Part shown: positions 1-8,247 of the stretch, piece by piece
Numbering within the stretch: the stretch's first letter is position 1
Layout of the letters: every line of letters begins with the position of its first letter
NCBI GenBank assembly: GCA_021781095.1
Contig: JAJXXM010000201.1
Span: forward strand, 1-17,716
From: a bacterium
GTDB taxonomy: Bacteria; Eremiobacterota; Eremiobacteria; Baltobacterales; Baltobacteraceae
Reading direction: 5' to 3'
Length of the DNA: 17,716 bases
Made by a program: the position numbers and the translations under genes
Notes under the pieces: model-generated
The model's database searches: none
What the model saw: the letters and a program-made list of their open reading frames with translations, nothing else
What the model was told of the DNA's origin: nothing

Positions 1-604
1 CACCTTACTCAACGAAAATTACGCGCATCCCGCAATGCCCGAAGGCGCGCGCGAAGGGATTCTGCGCGGCATGTATCTGTTGCGTTCGGGATCGGGCGGC
101 AAGAAAACGCCGCGCGTTCAACTCTTTGGCTCGGGAGCGATCCTGCGCGAGGTGATCGCCGGCGCGGACCTGCTCGAAAAAGACTTCGAGATTGCGGCCG
201 ACGTTTGGAGCGTAACCTCGTTCTCGCAGTTGCAGCGCGACGGCGTCGAAGCGCATCGCTGGAATATGCTGCATCCTGAGGCGACGCCGCGTCGATGCTT
301 CGTCGAACAGCAACTCGAAGGGCACGTCGGGCCGGCGATTGCGGCGACCGATTATATTCGCAGCTTCCCGGAGATGATTCGGCCCTTCCTCGAACGTTCG
401 TACACGACGTTGGGAACCGATGGCTTTGGGCGCAGCGACTACCGCGCGAAATTGCGGGCGCATTTCGAAGTGGATCGGCGCTACGTCGCACTCGCGGCGC
501 TCAGCGCGCTCGCTGCGGAGGGTACGATCCCCCGTAAACGCGTGAGCGAAGCGATTGCGAAGTACGCGATCGATACCGAAAAACCCAATCCGATACTCGC
601 CTAA
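1..604 (+). CDS. aceE: Pyruvate dehydrogenase E1 component, homodimeric type (3' end only)
   Basis: This is the C-terminal part (about 200 residues; reading frame begins at base 2) of the thiamine-diphosphate-dependent E1 subunit. E1 decarboxylates pyruvate and reductively acetylates the E2 lipoyl group. The fragment follows the E. coli AceE C-terminus almost segment by segment: ENYAHPAMPEGAREGI, then VQLFGSGAILREV, DVWSVTSFSQLQRDG, RWNMLHPEATPR, TDYIRSFPEMIRPF, LGTDGFGRSDYRAKLRAHFEVD, and an ending in NPILA like NPRLA. This points to the single-chain homodimeric E1 rather than the split alpha/beta type. The thiamine-binding part lies outside the window. The stop is TAA at 602-604, and aceF begins 31 bp downstream, so the two are almost certainly one operon. 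An in-frame ATG at base 35 is internal and not the start. Confidence 0.95.
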   Translation, partial: TLLNENYAHPAMPEGAREGILRGMYLLRSGSGGKKTPRVQLFGSGAILREVIAGADLLEKDFEIAADVWSVTSFSQLQRDGVEAHRWNMLHPEATPRRCFVEQQLEGHVGPAIAATDYIRSFPEMIRPFLERSYTTLGTDGFGRSDYRAKLRAHFEVDRRYVALAALSALAAEGTIPRKRVSEAIAKYAIDTEKPNPILA

Positions 605-616
605 CACCCATACCGA

Positions 617-624
617 AAAGAGGA
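617..624 (+). promoter_or_regulatory. Ribosome binding site of aceF
   Basis: The purine-rich AAGAGGAG at 617-624 lies 11 bases before the GTG at 636. It supports the GTG as the real aceF start rather than the in-frame ATG at 555, which lies inside aceE and would add residues before the lipoyl domain. Confidence 0.6.
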
Positions 625-635
625 GCACGCACAAC

Positions 636-1946
636 GTGGCTATCGCAGAACTCCGGGTCCCCGACATCGGCGATTTCAAAGACGTACCGGTGATCGAGGT
701 TTTGGTCAAACCCGGCGACCGCATCGCGCGCGATGCATCGGTGGTGGTGTTGGAGAGCGAAAAAGCATCGATGGAGGTGCCGGCGACCGCTGCGGGCGTC
801 GTCCGAGAGGTGCGCGTGAAGGCCGGCGACCGCGTCTCCGAAGGAAGCGTGGTGCTGACGATCGAGAGCGAAGGCGCCGCCGATGCACCGACGCTCGCAC
901 CGGTCGCTGCGCCGACACCCGCAGCAACGCCCACACCGGCCGCTGCACCGGCTCCGGCTCCGGCTCCGGCTCCGGCCCCGGCGCCCGCACCGATGCCGAT
1001 CGCGGCTTCCGCCCCCGCGGCCGCTCCGTCGATGGCGAGCGCGACGGCCGAAGCGCCGCTCCACGCGAGCCCGGCGATTCGTCGCTTCTCGCGCGAGCTC
1101 GGCGTCGATCTGCACGGGGTTCGCGGAAGCGGCCCCAACGGACGCATCACGCGCGAGGACGTGCAAAGCCACGTGAAAGCCGCGCTCGCCTCGGGCGGCG
1201 GCACCTCGTTCGCCGGGCTTCCGCCATGGCCGACGCCGAATTTCGCCGCCTTCGGCGAGACCGAACGCGTCGAACTGCCGCGCATCAAACGGCTCTCGGG
1301 CCCGAACCTGCACCGCAACTGGGTGCAGATCCCGCATATCACCAACTACGATGAAGCCGACGTCACCGAACTTGAGGCGTTTCGCGAACGCGTGAACGCC
1401 GAGCAGAGCAAACGCGGCGGGGCGAAGCTTACCATGCTCGCCTTTCTCATCAAAGCCTGCGTCGCGGCGTTACAACACTTTCCGGAATTCAACTCCTCGC
1501 TCGTCGGCGACTCGCTCGTCCTGAAACGTTATTACAATATCGGCTTCGCAGCCGATACCCCCGGTGGGCTCGTCGTCCCGGTCTTGAAAGGTGCCGAGAA
1601 ACTCGGCCTTCTCGACATTGCGACGCGCAGCGCGGAGCTCGCGACGAAAGCTCGCGACGGAAAACTCCCGCTCGCCGATATGCAGGGCGGCAGCTTCACG
1701 ATCAGTTCGATCGGGAGCATCGGCGGCACGCAATTCACGCAGATCGTCAACGCACCCGAAGTTGCGATCCTTGGGGCGACGCGCGCGACGATGAAACCGG
1801 TCTGGGATGGCAATGCGTTTGTTCCGCGGCTCATCCAACCGATCAGCGTCAGCTACGATCACCGCGTCATCGACGGCGCAGGTGCGGCGCGTTTCTTGCG
1901 CTTCGTCGCCGATCTCCTCGGCGATTTCAAGCGCGTCGCGCTATAG
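636..1946 (+). CDS. aceF: Dihydrolipoamide acetyltransferase, E2 of pyruvate dehydrogenase
   Basis: This is the acetyltransferase core of the pyruvate dehydrogenase complex: it takes the acetyl group from E1 on a swinging lipoyl arm and passes it to CoA. I start it at GTG 636 (436 residues), which has a good ribosome site and places the lipoyl domain at the N-terminus. Domains in order are one lipoyl domain (about 3-80; lipoyl lysine K43 in ESEKASMEV), a long Ala/Pro linker (about 85-140), a peripheral-subunit-binding domain (about 144-181, ASPAIRRFSRELG...GRITREDV), a second linker, and the catalytic domain (about 208-436). The catalytic domain carries the DHRVIDG motif with H409 and D413. 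It has one lipoyl domain where E. coli has three. No E3 (lpd) gene follows in the window. The substrate is inferred from the adjacent aceE; by sequence alone a 2-oxoglutarate or branched-chain E2 is less likely. The last 88 bp overlap the regulator on the other strand. Confidence 0.93.
   Translation: MAIAELRVPDIGDFKDVPVIEVLVKPGDRIARDASVVVLESEKASMEVPATAAGVVREVRVKAGDRVSEGSVVLTIESEGAADAPTLAPVAAPTPAATPTPAAAPAPAPAPAPAPAPAPMPIAASAPAAAPSMASATAEAPLHASPAIRRFSRELGVDLHGVRGSGPNGRITREDVQSHVKAALASGGGTSFAGLPPWPTPNFAAFGETERVELPRIKRLSGPNLHRNWVQIPHITNYDEADVTELEAFRERVNAEQSKRGGAKLTMLAFLIKACVAALQHFPEFNSSLVGDSLVLKRYYNIGFAADTPGGLVVPVLKGAEKLGLLDIATRSAELATKARDGKLPLADMQGGSFTISSIGSIGGTQFTQIVNAPEVAILGATRATMKPVWDGNAFVPRLIQPISVSYDHRVIDGAGAARFLRFVADLLGDFKRVAL
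948..983 (+). repeat. CCGGCT hexamer tandem repeat in the aceF linker
   Basis: Four exact CCGGCT units (948-971) are followed by two degenerate units (to 983). They encode the Pro-Ala run of the flexible E2 linker. A repeat like this can change length by slippage in whole codon pairs without breaking the frame. Similar Ala/Pro linkers are normal in E2 proteins. Confidence 0.85.
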
Positions 1947-2872
1947 CGTTCGGCGATCTCCCGCGCGCGCCGCACTACTGCGTCGCGCGCGCTTTGCGGC
2001 TCGAGTAATTCCACCGCGTCTCCCCACGCGATCGCGTTGCGCACCGCGGCGCTCTCGCTCGAAAACGAAACGCGCACGAGGGTCTCATCGGACGGGTCGA
2101 TGGCCTCGGTTGGGAAATAGGCGCAGATCGTTTCGCGCACGTCCCCGTCGATCCGAAGAATCGTCGCGAAGGATGGGCGTTCGGTGCTCATTCGCGCGGC
2201 CGTCTCTCGCCAATAGCTCTCGAGCGCGAAGCCGGGATCGCGCTTGAAGCGTCGTTCCTCGACGCGTACCTCCACCATGCGGTCGACGCGAAAACTGCGA
2301 AAGCCTGCGTCGGTGCGCGCGATGAGATACCACACGCCGGCCTTCGAAACGAGTCCGTAGGGCTCTGCCCGCCGGTCGCTGGTTTTGCCTTCGCGATCTT
2401 TATAGTTGAGCGCGATGATGCGGTCGTCCCAAACGGCGCGACGCAAGAGCGAGAGCCGTTCGACCGACGGGTCGCTCTGAAACCACCGCCGTTGGTCGAC
2501 GAAGACGCGGCCGCGCACGCTCTCGGCGGCGCGTCGTTGAATATCGGAAAAACCTCCGCGCAGTTTCTCGAGCGCGCGCTCCCCTTTCCCCGCAAGGCCA
2601 AGATCGGCAAGGAGCGCCGAACCCGAAATAAAGAGCGCCTGGATCTCTTCTTCGCCGAATTGCAGTAACGCTCGGCGGTAGCCCTCGCTTAACGCGATGC
2701 CGCCGCTCGCACCGCGCTCGGAGAAGACCGGCACGCCCGCCGCCGCGAGCGCTTCGACATCGCGGTAGATCGTTCGCTCCGAAACCTCCAACTCGCGGCC
2801 GAGCTCGCGCGCGGTACAGCGCGGGCGTGCCTGCAGCAAGAGCAGTAACTCGACGAGTCGGTCGGCCTTCAC
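1859..2872 (-). CDS. WYL-domain transcriptional regulator (YafY/DeoR-like)
   Basis: This is a DNA-binding regulator with a ligand-sensing WYL domain. I choose GTG 2872 as start (337 residues, VKADRLVELLLLLQ...), the usual N-terminus for the family. The open frame continues up to 2935, but that extension would run through the palindromic operator. Visible parts are an HTH of the HTH_11/DeoR type at about 1-55 (ARELGRELEVSERTIYRDVEAL), a middle helical region, and the WYL domain at about 140-220 with GVWYLIARTDAG (W181, Y182, L183) followed by FRSFRVDRM. The C-terminus (about 310-337) is rich in Lys/Arg and is encoded antisense to the end of aceF. It is divergent from the VOC-domain gene at 2959, a common local regulator/target arrangement. 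No clear ribosome site precedes the GTG and a TTGACA lies close upstream, so the transcript may be nearly leaderless. The ligand is unknown. Confidence 0.88.
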   Translation of the reverse strand: MKADRLVELLLLLQARPRCTARELGRELEVSERTIYRDVEALAAAGVPVFSERGASGGIALSEGYRRALLQFGEEEIQALFISGSALLADLGLAGKGERALEKLRGGFSDIQRRAAESVRGRVFVDQRRWFQSDPSVERLSLLRRAVWDDRIIALNYKDREGKTSDRRAEPYGLVSKAGVWYLIARTDAGFRSFRVDRMVEVRVEERRFKRDPGFALESYWRETAARMSTERPSFATILRIDGDVRETICAYFPTEAIDPSDETLVRVSFSSESAAVRNAIAWGDAVELLEPQSARDAVVRRAREIAERYSATRLKSPRRSATKRKKRAAPAPSMTR

Positions 2873-2891
2873 GCAGCAAGATTCGCAAATA

Positions 2892-2906
2892 TGACAGTAG
2901 TTGTCA
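2892..2906. promoter_or_regulatory. Palindromic operator between WYL regulator and VOC gene
   Basis: TGACA-GTAGT-TGTCA is a perfect 5-bp inverted repeat with a 5-base spacer. It sits in the 86-bp divergent intergenic region. On the minus strand the sequence TTGACA (2907-2902), a perfect -35 hexamer, overlaps the right arm about 30 bases before the regulator start. A protein bound here could repress its own promoter and control the VOC gene. The assignment to the WYL protein is inferred from position. Confidence 0.55.
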
Positions 2907-2958
2907 AGATTGCCGTCATACGATCGCCGCATCACTTACCGATTGAGGAGAACCCCCA

Positions 2959-3324
2959 ATGGCCACAACCAGCGACACGATCCGCGCCACCGGCATCGAT
3001 TGCGTCTGTTACCTCGCAAAAGATTTCAAGCGCGCGATGACGTTCTACACCGAGGTTCTCGGATTGCGTGCGACACAAGAGAGCGACAACTGGGCCGAAT
3101 TCGAGCTCCCCGACGGGGCGGCATTCGCACTCGGCCACATGCCCGACCGATGGTATCCGGCGGGAGGAACGATGTTCGCCGTCCCGGATATCGAAGCGGC
3201 GCTCGCCCGAGTGCGCGCGAGCGGCGTCACGATCTATAGCGAGATCAGCGATTCGCCGGTCTGTCGCATCGCTTGGTGCGGAGATACCGAGGGGAACAAC
3301 TTCGCACTGCACCAGCGCCGCTAG
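2959..3324 (+). CDS. VOC superfamily protein (glyoxalase/bleomycin-resistance-like)
   Basis: This is a small single-domain protein (121 residues) with the VOC fold signature: FKRAMTFYTEVLGLRAT near the N-terminus (the helix after the first strand), AEFELPDGAAFALGH in the middle, FAVPDIEAALARVRASGV, and DTEGNNFALHQ at the end. The start is secure, with GAGGAG at 2945-2950, 8 bases before the ATG. The family includes glyoxalase I, antibiotic-binding proteins and dioxygenases. The metal-ligand positions do not look like classical glyoxalase I: the first strand reads GIDCVCYLAKD with no His, and the final strand has ALH where a Glu is usual. I therefore do not assign methylglyoxal as substrate. 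It is probably controlled by the divergent WYL regulator. Its stop codon is shared base-for-base with the stop of the convergent gene at 3321. Confidence 0.85.
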   Translation: MATTSDTIRATGIDCVCYLAKDFKRAMTFYTEVLGLRATQESDNWAEFELPDGAAFALGHMPDRWYPAGGTMFAVPDIEAALARVRASGVTIYSEISDSPVCRIAWCGDTEGNNFALHQRR

Positions 3325-3965
3325 TTTCGGGCTCGCTCCATACGCTCGCGGAGGCGATCTCGGAGGTGGTTCCACAGGGCGAGCACGTAGCGACCGCCTC
3401 CGAAGCCGACGGCCATCGCCAACGGAATAAAGAGCGAGTTCGTAGGATTGCTCGTGCCGGCCCAGAGCACTCCGACCACTAACAACAGTGCGGAGAGCAG
3501 TGAGGAGACGATGACGCGCACCACCCGCGTGCGTCCCGACTCGTCGAGCAAATTTCCTCGCCGACGGTAACTCCGCGTCATCATCGTCGCGTTGAGCGCA
3601 AAATTGACGGCGAGCGTCACGAAATACAAGTCCGAGGCGACGATCGCGTCACGCGACGTGTGGGCGCGCGCGTTGACCTGCATAAAAAAGACCAGCAGGC
3701 CGACGCTCGCGAGCCATGCATAGTTCAAAAGAATATTCGGCGTATCGGGATAGAAAATGGTGGTAAAGAGCCGATAGTGCGACCACCACATCAACGCGAC
3801 GATCGAGAATGTAAAAAGATAGTAGATCAACCAGGTCGGGTTCGTCACCAGGGCGATCGCATGCCCCGGAATCACCAGCCCAAAGGTCAGCTCCGCAAGG
3901 CTAAAGCCGATGACGATATCGCAAAAGGCTTCGAGACGGTGGACCAGGCGTTCGTCGCGGTCCAT
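3321..3965 (-). CDS. TMEM175-like (DUF1211) six-helix membrane protein
   Basis: This 214-residue integral membrane protein has about six hydrophobic segments (roughly 14-34, 44-62, 77-97, 107-128, 149-169, 176-195) and a basic C-terminal tail. Bacterial TMEM175 proteins are potassium/proton-permeable channels whose first helix carries an R..(x)3FSD signature. Here the equivalent is RLEAFCDIVIGFSLAEL (R10, F14, C15, D16), so the Ser is replaced by Cys. The length and helix count match the bacterial family. The start codon at 3965 lies three bases after the stop of the double-ACT gene, so it is the last gene of the minus-strand operon. The stop (TAG in CTAG, 3321-3324) is shared with the opposite gene. 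Channel function is inferred from the family; a different membrane role is possible given the variant motif. Confidence 0.72.
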   Translation of the reverse strand: MDRDERLVHRLEAFCDIVIGFSLAELTFGLVIPGHAIALVTNPTWLIYYLFTFSIVALMWWSHYRLFTTIFYPDTPNILLNYAWLASVGLLVFFMQVNARAHTSRDAIVASDLYFVTLAVNFALNATMMTRSYRRRGNLLDESGRTRVVRVIVSSLLSALLLVVGVLWAGTSNPTNSLFIPLAMAVGFGGGRYVLALWNHLRDRLRERMERARN

Positions 3966-3968
3966 GGC

Positions 3969-4358
3969 CTACAGCGCGGAGGCCCCCAAGAGTTCGCGCG
4001 CGCGATCGTTATTATCGGTGCTGATCGCCACGACGGCGAAGCCCTCGTCGCGCCGCACGTGATGGAGCGAACGAATATTGATCTCGGCATCGCCGAGCCG
4101 GCGGGAAACCGCGGCGAGCGCACCGGGTCGATCCTCGATGCGCGCGAGTAACACGTTATCGGTGACGGCGGGATGGCCGGCATCGGCGAGCGCGGCAAGC
4201 GCTTCATCGCCGCGCTCCACTTCCAGACGGACGAGTGCGGCACTCCCGTGCGATTCCACGACGATCGCGTGGATGTCGACGCCGCGTGCCGCGAGCACCT
4301 CCGTGATCTCCGCGAGGAGTCCGGGGCGATTCGGGACGATCGCTCTCAGGCTTTGCAT
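3969..4358 (-). CDS. Tandem ACT-domain protein, probable amino-acid sensor
   Basis: This 129-residue protein consists of two ACT domains and nothing else: the first at about 2-64 (LRAIVPNRPGLLAEITEVLA...), the second at about 68-128 (LLARIEDRPGALAAVSRRLGDAEINIRSL). Both carry the N/DRPGxLA turn typical of amino-acid-binding ACT domains. ACT domains bind amino acids at dimer interfaces and regulate enzymes. The ATG at 4358 has GGAGG four bases upstream on the minus strand. The frame is open to 4835, but that part lies antisense-in-shadow over the decarboxylase gene and is not coding. The gene starts inside the last 13 bp of the histidine decarboxylase gene, which indicates translational coupling. 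Regulation of the decarboxylase by histidine or another amino acid is a reasonable inference, but nothing in the sequence fixes the ligand. Confidence 0.85.
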   Translation of the reverse strand: MQSLRAIVPNRPGLLAEITEVLAARGVDIHAIVVESHGSAALVRLEVERGDEALAALADAGHPAVTDNVLLARIEDRPGALAAVSRRLGDAEINIRSLHHVRRDEGFAVVAISTDNNDRARELLGASAL

Positions 4359-5479
4359 GCATCCTCCGTACGCGCGTTCGCGAGGTCGGCGACGAACGTG
4401 TCGATCTGGTCGCGGCCGACGTTGGGAAGTACCAAGACGTGGGAGATATCCCCTGCGGTGGCGAGTTGCCAACGCTGCTGGATCCTCGCGTCGACGCGCG
4501 GAAGCACGACGGTAATCGCGTTGGAGTTCCGCCATGCGGGCACGCCGATCGTCACCAGTCGTTCGACCAAATAGGCCGCATTGTCCAACGAACGTTGCAA
4601 GCGCTCGCGAAGGCCGCTCTCCCCGAGTTGCCGCAAACGGTACCACAACATCAGCGGCGAGAAGCCGCTCCTCGATCCGGTGATCGTCGTATCGAGGCTC
4701 CCGATGTAATCGATCGAGCGCGCGATTCGCTGAACGTTGTGCTTTCTGGCGATCACAATACCGCATGGGATCGGCGCGCCGAGGAATTTGTGCCCGCTGA
4801 TCGCGACGGAATCGGCACCGTCGGCAAAATCCCACGCCGGGCGAGGCTCGAGATAGGCGGCGTAGCCCCCGGCGAGCGCGGCGTCGGAATGAATGTATCG
4901 CTCGCGAATCGCCAAGCGATCCATCATCTCCACGATCCGTCCGATATCGTCGCGCGCCTCGGTCATCGTCGTGCCGATATTCGCGAAGATAATCGGCGGC
5001 CGATCGCGATGAATTTTCAGCGTTTCGAGGAGATCGTCGTAATCGATCTCGCCGTTCTCCTGCGAGCGGATCGTAATGTGCCGCATGCCGAGGAAATGCA
5101 GGTTCTTCGCGACGCTGTAATGCGTCGCTTCGGAATAATAGACGATGCCGTCGGGATGCAGCTCGCGGGCGAGATAGAGCCCGTAGAGATTTCCCTCAGT
5201 GCCGCCGTTCGTAACGTAACCCCACCAGTCGTCTTGCGGAGCGCGCGTTGCCCCGGCGAAAAACCCGACGACCTCGCGTTCGCACTCCCGCGTGTGGACG
5301 CGGTAGGTACCCTGTGCGAACGGATCCCCGATGTTATTGATCGGGAAGTTCAGGAAACGCTCGATCTCGGTGTAATCGAAATCCTTCGCCGCCGGATAGC
5401 CGAGCGAATCGGCATTCGCCGATTGCAACTCGTCGTAGAGTCGGTCGAGAGCGTTCACCATCGTCGCTTCATCGGTCAC
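4346..5479 (-). CDS. hdc: Histidine decarboxylase, pyridoxal-phosphate dependent
   Basis: This enzyme converts L-histidine to histamine and CO2 in the cytoplasm (group II PLP decarboxylase fold). The 377-residue protein matches the Morganella-type HDC family over its whole length: GYPAAKDFDYTEIERFLNF, WWGYVTNGGTEGN, YYSEATHYSVAKN (H120 stacks on PLP), GEIDYDDLLE, PIIFANIGTTM, HSDAALAGG (D199), SGHKFLGAPIPCGIV with the Schiff-base lysine K231, TITGSRSGFSPLMLWYRLR, and WRNSNAITVVLP. The start is GTG 5479; an alternative is ATG 5461, six codons later. It lies 14 bases after the acnA stop and overlaps the ACT gene by 13 bp. A histidine/histamine antiporter gene, the usual partner in acid-resistance and fermentation loci, is absent in the window. 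Plant serine decarboxylases belong to the same family, so substrate is likely but not certain. Confidence 0.9.
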   Translation of the reverse strand: MTDEATMVNALDRLYDELQSANADSLGYPAAKDFDYTEIERFLNFPINNIGDPFAQGTYRVHTRECEREVVGFFAGATRAPQDDWWGYVTNGGTEGNLYGLYLARELHPDGIVYYSEATHYSVAKNLHFLGMRHITIRSQENGEIDYDDLLETLKIHRDRPPIIFANIGTTMTEARDDIGRIVEMMDRLAIRERYIHSDAALAGGYAAYLEPRPAWDFADGADSVAISGHKFLGAPIPCGIVIARKHNVQRIARSIDYIGSLDTTITGSRSGFSPLMLWYRLRQLGESGLRERLQRSLDNAAYLVERLVTIGVPAWRNSNAITVVLPRVDARIQQRWQLATAGDISHVLVLPNVGRDQIDTFVADLANARTEDACKA

Positions 5480-5493
5480 GGCGCTCGGAGCGA

Positions 5494-8247
5494 TTATCGC
5501 TTCGAAGCGGCCCGCAACTGGCGGAGAACGTACTGGAGGATGCCCCCATGCCGGTAGTATTCGGCTTCGTCGGGAGTATCGATGCGTACGCGTGCTTTGA
5601 AGTGCACCGATTTACCGCTCTGCGGGTCGGTCGCCTTGACGTTCACCTCCATGCGCGGCTTCACGCCGCCGGCGATGCCGAGAATCTCGACGATCTCCTC
5701 GCCGGTGAGGGCGTAATTGCTCGCGCTCTCGCCGTTGACGTACTCCAGCGGAAGGACGCCCATGCCGATGAGGTTGCTGCGATGGATGCGTTCGAACGAT
5801 TCGGCGATCACGGCGCGTACGCCCAAGAGCGCTGGGCCTTTTGCCGCCCAGTCGCGCGAGGAACCCGAGCCGTATTCCTTACCGGCAAAAATCACCAACG
5901 GCGTTCCGTCTTTCTTATACCGCATCGCGGCATCGAAGATCGACATCTGCTCGCCGGTCGGCAGATAGCGGGTGACGCCGCCTTCCACGCCCGGCACCAA
6001 GGCATTCCGAAGCCGAATGTTCGCGAAGGTTCCGCGCATCATCACTTCGTGGTTGCCGCGGCGCGCGCCGTAGGAATTGAAATCGGCGGGATCGATGCCG
6101 CGCTCGACGAGGTATTTCGCCGCCGGAGAGTTCTTGGCAATCGAGCCGGCCGGTGAAATGTGGTCGGTCGTGACCGAATCGCCGAGCACCGCCAACACGC
6201 GCGCGCCGACGATATCCTGGGTCGCACCCGGTTCGGCGGGCATCCCATCGAAATACGGCGGATTCTTGACGTATTCGGATTTGGGATCCCACGCATAGCG
6301 TTCGCTCGCGGCAACGGCGAGATTCGCCCAATTTGCGTCGCCGCGGAATACGTCGGCGTAACGCGTCTTGAACATTTCGTCGGTGACGCACTGCGTGACC
6401 ACGCGGGCGACTTCTTCGTTCGTCGGCCAAATATCGCGCAGATAGACCGGTTTGCCGTCGCTCCCGGTGCCGAGGGGATCGTTGGTGAGATCGATGTCGA
6501 GACGCCCGGCGAGCGCGTACGCCACCACCAACGGCGGCGAGGCGAGATAGTTCGCGCGTACCTGTGCGTGAATGCGTCCTTCGAAGTTCCGATTCCCCGA
6601 GAGCACCGCCCCAACGAAGAGATTGCGTTCGGCGATCGCTTCGCTCACTTCGGTCGGCAGCGGCCCCGAATTTCCGATACAGGTGGTACAGCCGTAGCCG
6701 ACGAGATTGAAGCCGAGCGCGTCGAGCGGTTTTTGCAGGTCCGCTTTCGCGAGATAGTCGGTGACGACTTTGCTTCCCGGCGCGAGCGAGGTCTTCACCC
6801 ACGGTTTCTGCTTGAGGCCGCGCTCGACCGCGCGCTTCGCAAGCAGCCCGGCTGCGACAAGTACCGACGGATTGCTGGTATTGGTGCAACTCGTGATCGC
6901 CGCAATGACGACCGAACCGTCGGTGAGTTCTGCGGGGCCGTCGGCGAGCGCGACGCCGCCGTTCCCACCCTCGTTCTGCATGCGCTCGGCGCCGGCGTTC
7001 GCAGGCGTGCGCGTCTTTGCGTACTCGGCGAAGGCGCCGTTAAAGGACGACTTCACTTCGTTCAAACGAACGCGGTCCTGCGGGCGGCGGGGCCCGGCGA
7101 GGCTCGGTTCGACCGTGCCGAGATCGAGCACCAGCGTGTCGCTATAGTGCGGCTCGGGAGCGTCGTCGGTGCGGAAGATTCCCTGCGCGCGCGCGTACGC
7201 TTCGACGAGGGCGATATGTTCGGGCGAGCGCCCGGTGAGGCGCATATACTCCAGCGTGCGCTCGTCGATCGGGAACATTGCGACCGTCGAACCGAACTCC
7301 GGCGACATGTTGCCGATGGTGGTGCGATCGGCGACCGGCAAGCGGCTCAAGCCGGTGCCGTAGAACTCGACGAATTTTCCGACGACGCCTTTTTTGCGCA
7401 GCATTTGCGTGACGGTCAACACTAAATCGGTCGCCGTGACGCCCTCGCGCAGCGCGCCCTCGAGTTTGAATCCGATGACTTCGGGAATGAGCATCGTGAC
7501 CGGTTGCCCCAACATCGCCGCCTCGGCTTCGATACCGCCGACGCCGAATGCTAAGACGCCCAACCCATCGACCATCGTGGTGTGCGAATCGGTGCCGACC
7601 GCGCTATCGGGATAGGCGACCGCGCTCGCCCGATCGTAGGCGACGCCCGCGCCTCCGGCGCCGAAAATCACGCGCGCGAGATATTCGATGTTCACTTGAT
7701 GGACGATGCCGGTATCGGGCGGAACCGCTCGGAAATTGGCGAGTGCGGATTGCCCCCATTTCAGGAATGCGTAGCGCTCGCGATTGCGTTCGAATTCGAT
7801 CTCCGCATTGCGATCCGCAGCATCGGCGGTGCCGAAGCGATCGACTTGCACCGAATGGTCGATGACGAGTTCGACGGGTTGCAGCGGATTGATGGCGTTG
7901 GGATCGCCGCCCATCTTCGCCATCGCATCGCGCATCGCGGCGAGATCGACGACGCACGGAACGCCGGTAAAATCTTGCAAGAGCACGCGTGCCGGCCGGA
8001 AGGCGATCTCTTTCTCCGAACGCGCGCGAGGACTCCAGCGCGCGAGTGCTTCGATATCGGCCTTCGTAACCGAACGACCGTCTTCAAAGCGAAGAAGATT
8101 CTCTAAGAGAATCTTGATCGAATACGGCAACGTCGAGAGATCGGCGAGCCCGGCCTCGCGTACGGCTTCGAGGCGATAGTAGGTGTAGGATCGGTCACCG
8201 ACGCGCAGCGTACCGACGGCATTAAAGCTTGATTTTTGAGCGCTCAT
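5494..8247 (-). CDS. acnA: Aconitate hydratase A
   Basis: This is the TCA-cycle enzyme that interconverts citrate and isocitrate through cis-aconitate using a [4Fe-4S] cluster. The 917-residue protein starts at ATG 8247 ([18 protein letters not shown]), close to the 891 residues of E. coli AcnA. Cluster ligands are C454 in [11 protein letters not shown] and C520/C523 in [13 protein letters not shown], offset by 19 from the E. coli numbering. Other signatures are [60 protein letters not shown] and [15 protein letters not shown] (swivel-domain active site). The frame is open to 9009, but that upstream part is the shadow of the ribonuclease D gene. Its ATGA overlaps the ribonuclease D stop by 4 bp. 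No missing residues or frameshift are seen. Homologues include 2-methylcitrate dehydratase AcnD, but there is no prpBC context here. Confidence 0.97.
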   Translation of the reverse strand: MSAQKSSFNAVGTLRVGDRSYTYYRLEAVREAGLADLSTLPYSIKILLENLLRFEDGRSVTKADIEALARWSPRARSEKEIAFRPARVLLQDFTGVPCVVDLAAMRDAMAKMGGDPNAINPLQPVELVIDHSVQVDRFGTADAADRNAEIEFERNRERYAFLKWGQSALANFRAVPPDTGIVHQVNIEYLARVIFGAGGAGVAYDRASAVAYPDSAVGTDSHTTMVDGLGVLAFGVGGIEAEAAMLGQPVTMLIPEVIGFKLEGALREGVTATDLVLTVTQMLRKKGVVGKFVEFYGTGLSRLPVADRTTIGNMSPEFGSTVAMFPIDERTLEYMRLTGRSPEHIALVEAYARAQGIFRTDDAPEPHYSDTLVLDLGTVEPSLAGPRRPQDRVRLNEVKSSFNGAFAEYAKTRTPANAGAERMQNEGGNGGVALADGPAELTDGSVVIAAITSCTNTSNPSVLVAAGLLAKRAVERGLKQKPWVKTSLAPGSKVVTDYLAKADLQKPLDALGFNLVGYGCTTCIGNSGPLPTEVSEAIAERNLFVGAVLSGNRNFEGRIHAQVRANYLASPPLVVAYALAGRLDIDLTNDPLGTGSDGKPVYLRDIWPTNEEVARVVTQCVTDEMFKTRYADVFRGDANWANLAVAASERYAWDPKSEYVKNPPYFDGMPAEPGATQDIVGARVLAVLGDSVTTDHISPAGSIAKNSPAAKYLVERGIDPADFNSYGARRGNHEVMMRGTFANIRLRNALVPGVEGGVTRYLPTGEQMSIFDAAMRYKKDGTPLVIFAGKEYGSGSSRDWAAKGPALLGVRAVIAESFERIHRSNLIGMGVLPLEYVNGESASNYALTGEEIVEILGIAGGVKPRMEVNVKATDPQSGKSVHFKARVRIDTPDEAEYYRHGGILQYVLRQLRAASKR

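Noticed and set aside
948..983. Short tandem repeat as a possible CRISPR or mobile element trace
   Set aside because: It is in-frame Pro-Ala coding sequence of the E2 linker, with no spacers.
5..1345. Long minus-strand open frame (446 codons) across aceE/aceF
   Set aside because: It is antisense to two well-identified genes. The composition is Ala/Gly/Arg runs from the GC-rich linker, and it has no recognisable domain.
2873..2935. 21-residue N-terminal extension of the WYL regulator with five His/Cys residues
   Set aside because: It is tempting as a metal-binding tip (CHICESCC), but it crosses the palindromic operator and a -35 box. Family members begin at the KADRL residues.
4359..4835. 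N-terminal extension of the ACT protein
   Set aside because: It is the shadow of hdc, with Arg-rich low-complexity composition. GGAGG and the ACT fold both start at 4358.
5489..5501. AGCGAT-T-ATCGCT palindrome at the acnA stop as terminator
   Set aside because: The stem is at most 5-6 bp with a minimal loop and no U-tract, and hdc starts 14 bases later, so termination here is unlikely.
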